DNA of 64,000 nt from Cryomorpha sp963836915 (GTDB lineage Bacteria > Bacteroidota > Bacteroidia > Flavobacteriales_D > Cryomorphaceae). This document shows, piece by piece, positions 45,226-53,620 of the stretch. The DNA lies in contig CAWILH010000002.1 of assembly GCA_963836915.1 (NCBI GenBank), positions 620,001 through 684,000 of the forward strand, in the 5' to 3' direction. The notes under the pieces were generated by a model. That model saw only the letters and a program-made list of their open reading frames with translations, made no database searches and was not told the origin of the DNA. The translations under genes were made by a program, and so were the position numbers. The stretch's first letter is position 1. Every line of letters starts with the position of its first letter.

Positions 45226-46659
45226 ATGGCCATAGAAGAAACGACTATTAAAATTGGTGTTGCAACTGCCCAAACTGATGAGAAAGAGCGTTTTGCTAAT
45301 ATAGCGATGCGCTCTTTTTTTGATGAAGGTGCTACCTTGAGCATAGATTTTCGCAGGGAGCAGCTCAAGAAACTCAAAGCTGCCATTGAAGAGCGGGAAG
45401 ACGAAATCTACGCTGCCTTGCACAGTGACCTGCGCAAATCAAAAGGTGAAGCCTACATCACCGAGATTGGCCTATCGATAAATGAAATAGACCATGCCCT
45501 AAAAAACCTAAAAGAATGGGCGCGGCCTAAATCGAAGGCCACCCCGATCGCATTGGAACCTTCTTCAAATTACGTGCGGCATGAACCCAAGGGTATCGTT
45601 TTGATCATCTCTCCTTGGAATTATCCATTTATGCTCTGCATCGCGCCATTGGTAGGTGCGATTGCCGCAGGTAATTGCTGCATTTTAAAACCATCTGAAG
45701 AGAGCGTTCACACTTCTGTGCTCATGGAAGAAATGCTGGGTGAGATCTTTTCTCAAAATTATATTAAAGTAGTGCAAGGCATTGGGAAAGATGTAGTTCC
45801 AAAAATAGTGGAGCAGAATCTTCTCAACCATATCTTTTTCACCGGCAGCCCGGCTGTTGGTAGGATAATAGCGAAGATGGCGGCCGAAAAGCTGACGAGT
45901 ACTACGCTCGAATTGGGCGGTAAAAGCCCCACCATCGTTGATGCCACTGCCAATCTGGATGTGGCTGCCAGCCGTATAGCCTTTGGCAAGTTCACCTGTG
46001 CCGGCCAGACCTGCGTAAGCCCCGATTACCTGCTTTTGGAAGCTGGCATAGCCGATGAATTTATCGAAAAGCTGAAGGCTATCATCAAGAAGCGCTATGG
46101 CGATGATGCGCAGCAATCGACCGCTTACCCGCGCATTATCAATGAGAAACGGTTTGATACCTTGATGGGATATCTATCTATGGGAAACGTTGAATTTGGC
46201 GGAAGCCACGACCGCGATGATCTCTATATCGAGCCTACCCTGATCACTTCCCCAAAAGAAGGCTCAGCGATACTTGAAGAAGAGATTTTCGGTCCAATAT
46301 TACCAATTATCCGATATTCCGATCAAAATGAGCTCCTTGCCATCATCCGTAAAAACCGCTATCCCTTGGCGCTATATTATTTTGGAGAAGATAAATCGGT
46401 TTGGGACTTTCTCGAAAAGCGGGTCGAATTTGGCGGCGGCATTTCGAACCATACCCTTCTGCAATTTGGCAATCCCGACCTGCCCGTGGGTGGCGTTCAA
46501 ACCAGTGGCAACGGAAATTATCACGGGTTCAATGGCTTTGCGGCATTTAGCCATGCCAAGTCAATCGTGAAAACTTCGACCATCGTAAACCCAAATCTGC
46601 TCTTCCCACCATATAGCAGCCTGAAGCTGACTTGGCTAAAGCGGATCATGAAACTTTAA
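45226..46659 (+). CDS. NAD(P)-dependent aldehyde dehydrogenase (class 3-like)
   Basis: The product has 477 aa and oxidises aldehydes to acids. The catalytic Glu lies in LELGGKSP (E229) and the catalytic Cys in FTCAGQTCVSPDY (C263). VLIISPWNYPF (about 125-135) is the usual cofactor strand. The C-terminus is hydrophobic-basic without a clear anchor helix; class 3 and fatty aldehyde dehydrogenases of this branch act on medium- and long-chain aldehydes. TATCTTTA at 45212-45219 may be its -7 box. The stop shares TTAA with the convergent XRE gene. Confidence 0.92.
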   Translation: MAIEETTIKIGVATAQTDEKERFANIAMRSFFDEGATLSIDFRREQLKKLKAAIEEREDEIYAALHSDLRKSKGEAYITEIGLSINEIDHALKNLKEWARPKSKATPIALEPSSNYVRHEPKGIVLIISPWNYPFMLCIAPLVGAIAAGNCCILKPSEESVHTSVLMEEMLGEIFSQNYIKVVQGIGKDVVPKIVEQNLLNHIFFTGSPAVGRIIAKMAAEKLTSTTLELGGKSPTIVDATANLDVAASRIAFGKFTCAGQTCVSPDYLLLEAGIADEFIEKLKAIIKKRYGDDAQQSTAYPRIINEKRFDTLMGYLSMGNVEFGGSHDRDDLYIEPTLITSPKEGSAILEEEIFGPILPIIRYSDQNELLAIIRKNRYPLALYYFGEDKSVWDFLEKRVEFGGGISNHTLLQFGNPDLPVGGVQTSGNGNYHGFNGFAAFSHAKSIVKTSTIVNPNLLFPPYSSLKLTWLKRIMKL

Positions 46660-46856
46660 TCGTCGCCTTCCAGTTCAAAAAGCGTATCGACCGTGGTATC
46701 CAGCGTACGTGCTATCTTGAGCGCCAGCGGAGTTGATGGAGCGTATTTGCCAGACTCAATGGCAATGATGCTTTGGCGGCTTACCCCTACCCTTTCGGCA
46801 AGGTCTTGCTGGGTATATGCTTTAAGGGCGCGATAGGCTTTGATTTTATTGATCAT
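46656..46856 (-). CDS. XRE family transcriptional regulator
   Basis: The product has 66 aa: a single Cro/C1-type HTH domain covering almost the whole protein (AYTQQDLAERVGVSRQSIIAIESG and TPLALKIARTLDTTVDTLF). It is of the short class that pairs with membrane proteins in Bacteroidota and Firmicutes. It overlaps the membrane protein gene by 11 nt and probably represses its own operon through the two TTACA/TGTAA sites upstream. Confidence 0.9.
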   Translation of the reverse strand: MINKIKAYRALKAYTQQDLAERVGVSRQSIIAIESGKYAPSTPLALKIARTLDTTVDTLFELEGDD

Positions 46857-47343
46857 CGCTACCTACATTTCTAAGTTTGTACAGGGAATATTTGAAACGG
46901 ATGATATAAAGGAGCAGAACCATAAATAAGTTGGTCATCATAAAAGTTAGAAAAACAAAATCGTATAGAAATATGAACGCTAAAAATTGGATGGCCACAT
47001 TGACGTAAATGGCGAAGAGCATTGCATCGAACCGGAGTTTTATAAAATACTCGTCTTCTTCCCTTTCTTTGGAAAACGCAACCAAGAAGGCACCTATCAG
47101 TATGAGCAGTCCTATTAATTCGTCTGCAATTTCGGATTTGCCATAGCGGATCAAACCAAATCCAGGTTCGGGATTCCCATTACCGATGTTAAACTCGGGG
47201 GTACCTAATATACTTATAACCGGAACTTCTGCAAGCTTTAATTCATTACCTGAAAATATGAAGTAAATTCCAAACAATAATCCAGGTACCAAAAGTATCC
47301 AGCCCACTACTTGTGTCTTGGGAGAAAATAGGGTTGCTTTCAT
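46846..47343 (-). CDS. Four-helix membrane protein paired with XRE regulator
   Basis: The product has 165 aa from the ATG at 47343 (the frame is open to 47427, but that part lies across the promoter and operators). Hydrophobic segments lie at about 12-32, 68-88, 105-125 and 128-148. The exposed loop (about 40-60) contains Gly/Asn/Pro. It has no known domain that I can name. The pairing with a small XRE repressor is typical of toxin-like or sensing membrane modules, without proof here. Confidence 0.65.
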   Translation of the reverse strand: MKATLFSPKTQVVGWILLVPGLLFGIYFIFSGNELKLAEVPVISILGTPEFNIGNGNPEPGFGLIRYGKSEIADELIGLLILIGAFLVAFSKEREEDEYFIKLRFDAMLFAIYVNVAIQFLAFIFLYDFVFLTFMMTNLFMVLLLYIIRFKYSLYKLRNVGSDDQ

Positions 47344-47353
47344 AATCAAAGTT

Positions 47354-47387
47354 TTTACAAATGTAAAACAAACATTACAATATGTAA
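47354..47387. promoter_or_regulatory. Two XRE-type operators with a -7 box
   Basis: Two inverted repeats of the half-site TTACA lie at 47354-47367 (TTTACAAATGTAAA, 2-nt spacer) and 47375-47387 (TTACA-ATA-TGTAA, 3-nt spacer); a further TTTACA lies at 47395-47400. On the minus strand TACATTTG (47365-47358) is a -7 box inside the first site, 14 nt before the ATG at 47343. Binding there would block transcription, so autorepression by the XRE protein is likely. Confidence 0.65.
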
Positions 47388-47476
47388 AGATTAATTTACA
47401 TTTTATTGAATCTTTCTGTTTCCGCAATGATCAATTATAGCGCTAAGCAATTATCTTAGCCGAAAGGAACCATCTC

Positions 47477-48478
47477 TTGTCTGCCCGTTTTATCCTGCTT
47501 TTTTTCTGCCTTTCGGCAATGACCTTGATGGCAAGGGCAGTTGAGAAATCGGCTCTACCTTCTACCCTAGCATCGGTCTGTGTTTTTTGCCATGCAAATG
47601 GCGATGAGCGGGAGACGCCCCAACCTATTTGTGCGAAAGCGGTCACCACCATTCCATTCCGCATGGTAGGCGGGCTGATCCTTATAGAAGCAGAGATCGA
47701 CTCTATTAGGGGAAACTTCATTCTGGATACGGGGGCGCCCTATCTCGTGCTCAATTCGACTTATTTTAGGGCATACGAAAAGGAAAGCGGTGCACTGGTA
47801 TCGGGTATAACGGGTGGCGGCGCAGCGCAGCTGACTACGATCATCCCAAAACTGGAGCTTCGCGGCATCAGCTATTCTGATGTGGAAGCCGACCTATCTC
47901 CACTGGGCGCGATAGAAGACGCCCGCGGAATCAAAATATTCGGACTTCTCGGTGCCAATTTATTCGCCAGTTTCGAGATGGAAATCAATGTCCGCACTAA
48001 GTCCCTGCGGCTTTTTAGATGCGATAAGCGTGGCAATACGGAAGAGCCGAACACAAGCGAAGCAGATATTCTGATGCCAATTGAGTTTCAAAACAATACT
48101 CTTTTAGTGAAAGCAGAGATAGCGGGTAAACGTTTATTATTTGGATTGGATACCGGCGCAGAGATCAATGCCCTGAGTTCTAAAGCAGGAAATAAAGTTT
48201 TAGAGACCATTACCATTACGGGTCGATCGGATCTATTGGGCACCGGCCCTGAGCGGATCGAGATTATATTTGGCCGCATGAATGATTTCGTGCTTCAAGA
48301 AAACGTATTGATGGGGATGCGCACCATCATCACCGGGATGGACGATATGAGCCGCGCATATGGCCGACCCATAGACGGTATGCTTGGCTTTGATTTTCTG
48401 TCAAAAGGAATCGTGACCATTAATTTTATAAAACCGGAGCTGCGCATCAAATTATTCGATAATTTTAAAACTGATTAA
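47477..48478 (+). CDS. Exported two-lobed aspartic protease with a CxxCH motif
   Basis: The product has 333 aa and starts at a TTG that gives a signal-like N-terminus (FILLFFCLSAM). Two DTG motifs mark a tandem pepsin-like/retropepsin-like fold: DTGAPYLVLN (D84) and DTGAEINALSS (D225). Both lobes also show the later glycine motif (FGLLGANLF and GMLGFDFLSKG). An unusual CVFCH (C35-H39) sits after the signal, the form of a c-type haem attachment site. The next gene overlaps its stop by 1 nt, so the two likely form an operon. Its substrate is unknown. Confidence 0.8.
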   Translation: MSARFILLFFCLSAMTLMARAVEKSALPSTLASVCVFCHANGDERETPQPICAKAVTTIPFRMVGGLILIEAEIDSIRGNFILDTGAPYLVLNSTYFRAYEKESGALVSGITGGGAAQLTTIIPKLELRGISYSDVEADLSPLGAIEDARGIKIFGLLGANLFASFEMEINVRTKSLRLFRCDKRGNTEEPNTSEADILMPIEFQNNTLLVKAEIAGKRLLFGLDTGAEINALSSKAGNKVLETITITGRSDLLGTGPERIEIIFGRMNDFVLQENVLMGMRTIITGMDDMSRAYGRPIDGMLGFDFLSKGIVTINFIKPELRIKLFDNFKTD

Positions 48479-49929
48479 TGCTTAAAAGGCTTTACATAGT
48501 ATCATTCCTTATACTCATATCCAGTACCTTCTGTATAGGTCAGCGAGACAGTATTTGCAGTTTCGAGAATGAGAAAATGATATTTGAAATGAATCGCGCC
48601 TGGAGCGCAGCGCAGATAGAACGTGTAGAAGATCAATATGGGCTTGACTCCCTGCTCATCGCCAAAGCTTTTATGATGCAGGCAGCAGGCGAGATCATGA
48701 TTCAAAATATCATCTGGCATATTGATAAGTTCAAGGGTCAAACCTTCAGGATATGGAAAGACATTACCGATATGCCGGGATCACTTTCTTCTTCAAAGCA
48801 TATTTTGATCCAGCCAGGCAATTTTCCGTTTGATTTTTATGAACGCCCCGGCTATGTCAATCAGGCCAATGTGATCTTTGGAGTCAATCGGTTCACGCAA
48901 GACAATGTGGTGGTAAATAAGGGTGAGCGCTTTATTTTTAAGCTTTACGGTTTTAGCAAGATAGATGAGATATCGCTCAGTGGGTCATTTAATGACTGGG
49001 CTACAGATGAACTCAAAATGGAGAAAACCATATTTGGCTGGCAAGCCGAACTCTATTTAAAACCTGGAAAATACCTTTATAAGTATTTGATCGATGGCAG
49101 GTGGACTGAAGATCCCGCCAATCAAATAAGTGAAAAAGACGGTTATGAAGACGCAAACTCCGTTTATTATGTAACGAATCATAGATTTTCCCTGAGCGGA
49201 TACCCGAATGCGCGGACGGTCATACTGTCAGGTGATTTCAATAATTGGGACGAGAAAGAGTATAAAATGAAAAAATCGGAGTCGGTCTGGGAGCTTCCGG
49301 TATATCTAAAGGACGGAACTTACGCTTATAAATTTATCGTAGACGGGGAGTGGATTACCGATCCGGCCAATCCAAAAATACAGCCGGACAATGAAGGTAA
49401 TTTTAATTCATCCCTTTCTATCGGAGAGACTACCCGGCTTAATTTGAAAGGATTTCAAAAAGCAAATCAAGTGGCGCTGGCCGGTAGCTTCAATGATTGG
49501 AATCCAGGCAATATAATGATGGATAAAACAGAAAATGGATGGGAAACGGATGTCGTTTTATCACAGGGCAATTATGAATATAAATACGTGGTAGATGGCA
49601 AGTGGGCCATCGATCCCAGCAATCCAGTGGTGGTTGGCGATGGCGACTTTCAAAACAGCTTTCTACCGGTCGATGCCAATGTACAGTTTGAATTAAAGGC
49701 CTTCCCAAATGCAAAAAACGTGGTAGTAACTGGCTCATTTTGCGATTGGAATGAGAGTTTCTATAAAATGACGCGCAAAAATGATAAATGGGTATTCCCG
49801 ATCTACCTTGCGCCGGGCAAGATTAGCTATAAGTTTATCGTGGATGGCGAGTGGGTTAGAGATCCCGATAATGCGCTGTTTGAAGAAAATGAGTTTGGAA
49901 CTGGAAATTCGGTGCTTTGGGTGAAGTGA
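48478..49929 (+). CDS. Exported protein of four tandem AMPK-type glycogen-binding (CBM48) domains
   Basis: The product has 483 aa with a signal peptide ending CIGQ (about residue 22). After a nonrepeated helical N-terminus (about 25-145), four copies of an 80-85 residue domain follow at about 152-232, 236-316, 319-399 and 402-483. Each has the GxFNxW core (SGSFNDW, SGDFNNW, AGSFNDW, TGSFCDW) and YKY/FxVDGxWxxDP. This is the alpha-glucan-binding fold of AMPK beta and CBM48. Glycogen or starch binding at the cell envelope is probable, but no catalytic domain is present. Confidence 0.85.
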   Translation: MLKRLYIVSFLILISSTFCIGQRDSICSFENEKMIFEMNRAWSAAQIERVEDQYGLDSLLIAKAFMMQAAGEIMIQNIIWHIDKFKGQTFRIWKDITDMPGSLSSSKHILIQPGNFPFDFYERPGYVNQANVIFGVNRFTQDNVVVNKGERFIFKLYGFSKIDEISLSGSFNDWATDELKMEKTIFGWQAELYLKPGKYLYKYLIDGRWTEDPANQISEKDGYEDANSVYYVTNHRFSLSGYPNARTVILSGDFNNWDEKEYKMKKSESVWELPVYLKDGTYAYKFIVDGEWITDPANPKIQPDNEGNFNSSLSIGETTRLNLKGFQKANQVALAGSFNDWNPGNIMMDKTENGWETDVVLSQGNYEYKYVVDGKWAIDPSNPVVVGDGDFQNSFLPVDANVQFELKAFPNAKNVVVTGSFCDWNESFYKMTRKNDKWVFPIYLAPGKISYKFIVDGEWVRDPDNALFEENEFGTGNSVLWVK

Positions 49930-50248
49930 TGGGAAAGCGTTTTGTTTCGAGATTCTACTTGTCGGGTTTCAGTGAGCCGGGATTCTGGTCATAGATGTTT
50001 ATGGATTGAGAATCGAAAACACGCCTTCAAATTTCAGAAATGGCCTGCCTGCCAAAGCCTTAATCCGGAAAAGTCCGAAAATGAAAAAATAGTATGCGAC
50101 ATTCCCCCGCTGCCGCAAATTGAAAAGGGGAAAATCCAATTCGGAAGCTCTCCGTGTCCAGCCAATTTTAATTTTCTCGATCCATCAGACAACCCTGACC
50201 AGCCAATATGAGTCAGATAGGAGAATCCAACACCAAATAAACCAACCA
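49930..50248. other. 319-nt intergenic gap
   Basis: This gap separates the CBM48 gene from the large T9SS gene. Several frames are open on either strand but none has a family match or a promoter-like box. I find no clear hairpin terminator or RNA gene in it. Confidence 0.4.
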
Positions 50249-53200
50249 ATGAAAAAATTTTTACTCCCCTTTATCGCAATATTGATCTCCTATGCTTCTT
50301 TTGGCCAAACAGGAGTTTACCTTTTTGGCACCTTGCAAAATGCACCATCCTACCCAGTCGGCATCTATACGACGGTATATGGGCAAGAAACCACCAACAC
50401 CATTGTCTACTCTAATGCGCAAGGAGAAATCCCGATTTCGTGGATTGAATTGCCGAGCCTGCCTTGGGATTCTATCGCGACAAGCTTTGTAGGATGTGAC
50501 TCTACGGCAGTTCAAAATACCGTAAACGCCACCGACGCGCTTCCCAGCATCGTCGATGTTTACATCTCGCTGGAATTCTGCGCCGAAGCTGGCGGCTGCA
50601 CCGATTACGCAGCACTCAATTACGACCCCAACGCCGCTTTCGATGATGGCTCTTGCCAATACCCATCTACGGTAGATAATGATCTATGCGCCAATGCAAC
50701 TGCGATATTTCCGGGCACGCTGGCCATCTCTAATATTGGAGCCACCCTTAATGAAGGAATCTTCGGTGAATGCTGGGGTTTTGGCAATGGCGAAGGGGAG
50801 CAATCTAGTATTTGGTATAGTTTTACTACACCCGATTTTCCCGCAAGCATCCACTTAGAAGCTTTAAGTGACTTCTCTAATACCCTTACCGATACACAGT
50901 TTGGAATCTTTGAAGAATGCGGCGGCGATATGATCTATTGCGATGGCAATTCTGGCGCAGGCCTACTGTCTTCGTTTCACTTCTATTGCGGAGACCTCGA
51001 TGAAAATACAGAATACCTATTAATGATAGATGGATGGAACGGCGATGCTGGCACCGCATTTCTCGCATACTCTTTAGACACCTTGTGCGCACCCCCACAG
51101 ATATTAGGGTGCACCGATACCCTTGCTACCAATTATGATCCGGCCGCTACTGTAGATGATGGTTCTTGCGCTTACCCATGTGCCGCTGCCCAGCTCGTGC
51201 TGGATGGCGCAGGTGATTTTTTCTTCGCGCTTACCAACGAAGGCGGATGGAACAGTATTGGAAATTATTCTGGCGAAGCGACGGTAATAGACCTTTGCCT
51301 GCCCGATGGTTGCTATACTTTCGCTTTCGAATCTCAAGATTCGCTGACAGGTGCCGCGGCAAGCATTCTTCAGGGAAACCAAATAATAGGCTTTTTTAGT
51401 CTATGGGGAATGAGCGGTACGTATCAATTCAGTATCGGAAATGAAACGTGTGGCAATGATAGTATCGGCGGCTGTACTGATCCAAACGCCCTAAATTATA
51501 ATCCAATAGCCAGTTTTGATGATAGCTCCTGCCAATATCCAGAACCCTGTGATGCCAACGAAATATTGATCACCGTACATTCTGGATCTTGGGCATCGGA
51601 GATATCGTGGGCTATTCTACAAGACTCAACAGTGATAGTGCCAGCTACCGATCAGGGCTATGTCAATAACAGCACCTACCTATCCAACGTATGTTTGCCG
51701 AATGGCTGCTATACCATAGCACTTTACGATAGCTATGGAGATGGATGGAATGGTGGCAGTTTTACGGCTTCACTAGGCGGTAATACTTTGGCCACCGGTA
51801 CAGTAAATGCTCCTGGAACCTATGCAGAGCTTATCCTTTCGGTAAATGATAGCTCTTGTGTGATCTTCGAAGAGATCCCCGGCTGTACGGATGCCGAAGC
51901 GATAAATTATAATCCGGATGCTACCATCAATGATGGCTCTTGCCAATACGAAGGGCCTTGTCTTGCCAACGAAGTAACCGTGATCATCCAAACTGGCAAT
52001 AGCTGGGGCAACGAAGTAACCTGGCATATAGAGCAGGATTCTGAATTGCTGGCCACAGGCGGCGACGGTGCTTACCAAAATAATTCGGTTTACGAGCTTA
52101 CCACTTGCCTACCCGATGGTTGCTATAATTTTCAACTGCTCGACTCATTCGGCGATGGATGGAATGGTGCCACTTTTCAGGTTCTATACGACTCCATGAT
52201 CGTGGCAAGCGGCACTTTACCTGCCGGAAATTTTGGTTCCGTTCCATTTGGGATCAATTCTGCTTCTTGTGCCGACAGTACCGGAAGCGGTGGCTGTACC
52301 GATCCGGATGCGCTAAACTATGACTGGAGCGCCATTTATGACGATGGCACTTGCGAATACCCTGAGCCATGTAGCTATACGCTTGTATCTGATGGGTTTG
52401 CGTGCAATGAGCAGTTTCTATTCTTAGAGACCAATAACGCTCAAGAAGATAATCTTATATGGCTGGTTGATGGACTTGCGGTGCCAGCCGACAGCAATTT
52501 CTACTATTTTTCCGCCACAGAAGCAGGTATATATGAAGTTTGCGCCGCCATCAATTCAGGTGAATGTGAAGGCCAAGTATACTGCGAGACCATTACGGTA
52601 ACCGAAGATTGCTTCAACACCCCTTGCCCAGAGTTTATTCAGGTCGACACTGTAGGAAACTGCGCTGCCGTGTTCAATGTCTATCCATTTGACGGGCAGT
52701 CTAACACCGATTTTATGTGGACCATCGAAGGAGATGGTTTCTTTGAAGTCTTGGACAATACCCCATTTCTTTTCTACTCCTTCCCGGCAAACGGAGAGTA
52801 CACTATATGCTATGAGAATCTTTCGGGAGACTGCGAGAATTTCTTCATCTGCGAGTCTGTGTATATCACGGGATGTGTATCTGAACCATTAGTGGGTTGC
52901 ACCGATCCGCAAGCCGATAATTATGACCCAGAAGCCACCGAAGATGATGGTTCATGCACCTATAGCTTTGGCTGCCAGATTGATTTTCAAGTCTTGCCCG
53001 ACTCTACCGGCGAGAATGTAATTTGGGTACTCCCATCGGCTTCTATCTTCGATGCCGATTCGATCACCTGGAGCTTTGGCGATGGGCAGACGAGCAATGA
53101 GCTCTTCCCTACCCATGCGTATGAGGAAGGTGGCACCTATACACTTTGTGTATCAGCGGTATTTTCAAGTCCTACTGGCAGCATTTGTGAGATAAGCCAT

Positions 53201-53566
53201 TGCATCGATATTTCCAGTGAAATGCTCAGCGGAGCAGGCCTTACCGGCAGTGGTTTCCAAATCAATGTGATTGATGAATCCACCGCGCTCGGGATATTTA
53301 ATATTGAAAATAGATTATCCCTGAGCTTATATCCCAACCCCGCCACCGAGCAGCTCACCATCTCTTTTGAAATGGATGGAAGCGCTGCCGCAGAGCTTAT
53401 GGTAATAGACATTACCGGCAAGGCTCTTTATTTTGAAAATATCTTTACCGCCAACGGTGAAAACAACCATCAAATAGATGTTTCTAACCTTAGTCAGGGT
53501 ATCTACCTTCTCCAGTTGAGAATGGATGGATCGGTTGCTACAGAGCGATTTGCTGTGACGGAATAA
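50249..53566 (+). CDS. Large T9SS-secreted protein with six GCTD...DDGSC repeats and a PKD domain
   Basis: The product has 1105 aa from the ATG at 50249 (the frame is open to 50120 but without sense). A signal peptide ends SFGQ (about residue 20). Six copies of a 22-residue motif (GCTDxxAxNYDPxAxxDDGSC) occur near residues 115, 286, 407, 544, 681 and 883. Between them lie beta-sandwich domains, two with DS(Y/F)GDGWNG. A PKD-like domain (about 910-995, TWSFGDGQTS) and a T9SS sorting domain (about 1025-1105, SLYPNPATEQL) end the protein. Repeat motifs may bind calcium. Surface adhesion is plausible. Confidence 0.88.
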   Translation: MKKFLLPFIAILISYASFGQTGVYLFGTLQNAPSYPVGIYTTVYGQETTNTIVYSNAQGEIPISWIELPSLPWDSIATSFVGCDSTAVQNTVNATDALPSIVDVYISLEFCAEAGGCTDYAALNYDPNAAFDDGSCQYPSTVDNDLCANATAIFPGTLAISNIGATLNEGIFGECWGFGNGEGEQSSIWYSFTTPDFPASIHLEALSDFSNTLTDTQFGIFEECGGDMIYCDGNSGAGLLSSFHFYCGDLDENTEYLLMIDGWNGDAGTAFLAYSLDTLCAPPQILGCTDTLATNYDPAATVDDGSCAYPCAAAQLVLDGAGDFFFALTNEGGWNSIGNYSGEATVIDLCLPDGCYTFAFESQDSLTGAAASILQGNQIIGFFSLWGMSGTYQFSIGNETCGNDSIGGCTDPNALNYNPIASFDDSSCQYPEPCDANEILITVHSGSWASEISWAILQDSTVIVPATDQGYVNNSTYLSNVCLPNGCYTIALYDSYGDGWNGGSFTASLGGNTLATGTVNAPGTYAELILSVNDSSCVIFEEIPGCTDAEAINYNPDATINDGSCQYEGPCLANEVTVIIQTGNSWGNEVTWHIEQDSELLATGGDGAYQNNSVYELTTCLPDGCYNFQLLDSFGDGWNGATFQVLYDSMIVASGTLPAGNFGSVPFGINSASCADSTGSGGCTDPDALNYDWSAIYDDGTCEYPEPCSYTLVSDGFACNEQFLFLETNNAQEDNLIWLVDGLAVPADSNFYYFSATEAGIYEVCAAINSGECEGQVYCETITVTEDCFNTPCPEFIQVDTVGNCAAVFNVYPFDGQSNTDFMWTIEGDGFFEVLDNTPFLFYSFPANGEYTICYENLSGDCENFFICESVYITGCVSEPLVGCTDPQADNYDPEATEDDGSCTYSFGCQIDFQVLPDSTGENVIWVLPSASIFDADSITWSFGDGQTSNELFPTHAYEEGGTYTLCVSAVFSSPTGSICEISHCIDISSEMLSGAGLTGSGFQINVIDESTALGIFNIENRLSLSLYPNPATEQLTISFEMDGSAAAELMVIDITGKALYFENIFTANGENNHQIDVSNLSQGIYLLQLRMDGSVATERFAVTE

Positions 53567-53588
53567 GTTTAAACTTCTAAGATCAATG

Positions 53589-53617
53589 AAGCCCGAAGGA
53601 TGCTATTCTTCGGGCTT
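53589..53617. terminator. Bidirectional Rho-independent terminator
   Basis: A perfect 10-bp stem, AAGCCCGAAG with CTTCGGGCTT, around a 9-nt loop, is followed by ATTTTATTT on the plus strand. It sits between the convergent T9SS gene and the dehydrogenase gene. Confidence 0.85.
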
Positions 53618-53620
53618 ATT

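Noticed and set aside
49930..50248. A frame of about 89 codons at 49942-50211 as a small gene
   Set aside because: The product has no signal, domain or promoter, and its composition looks random; it overlaps the false upstream extension of the next gene.
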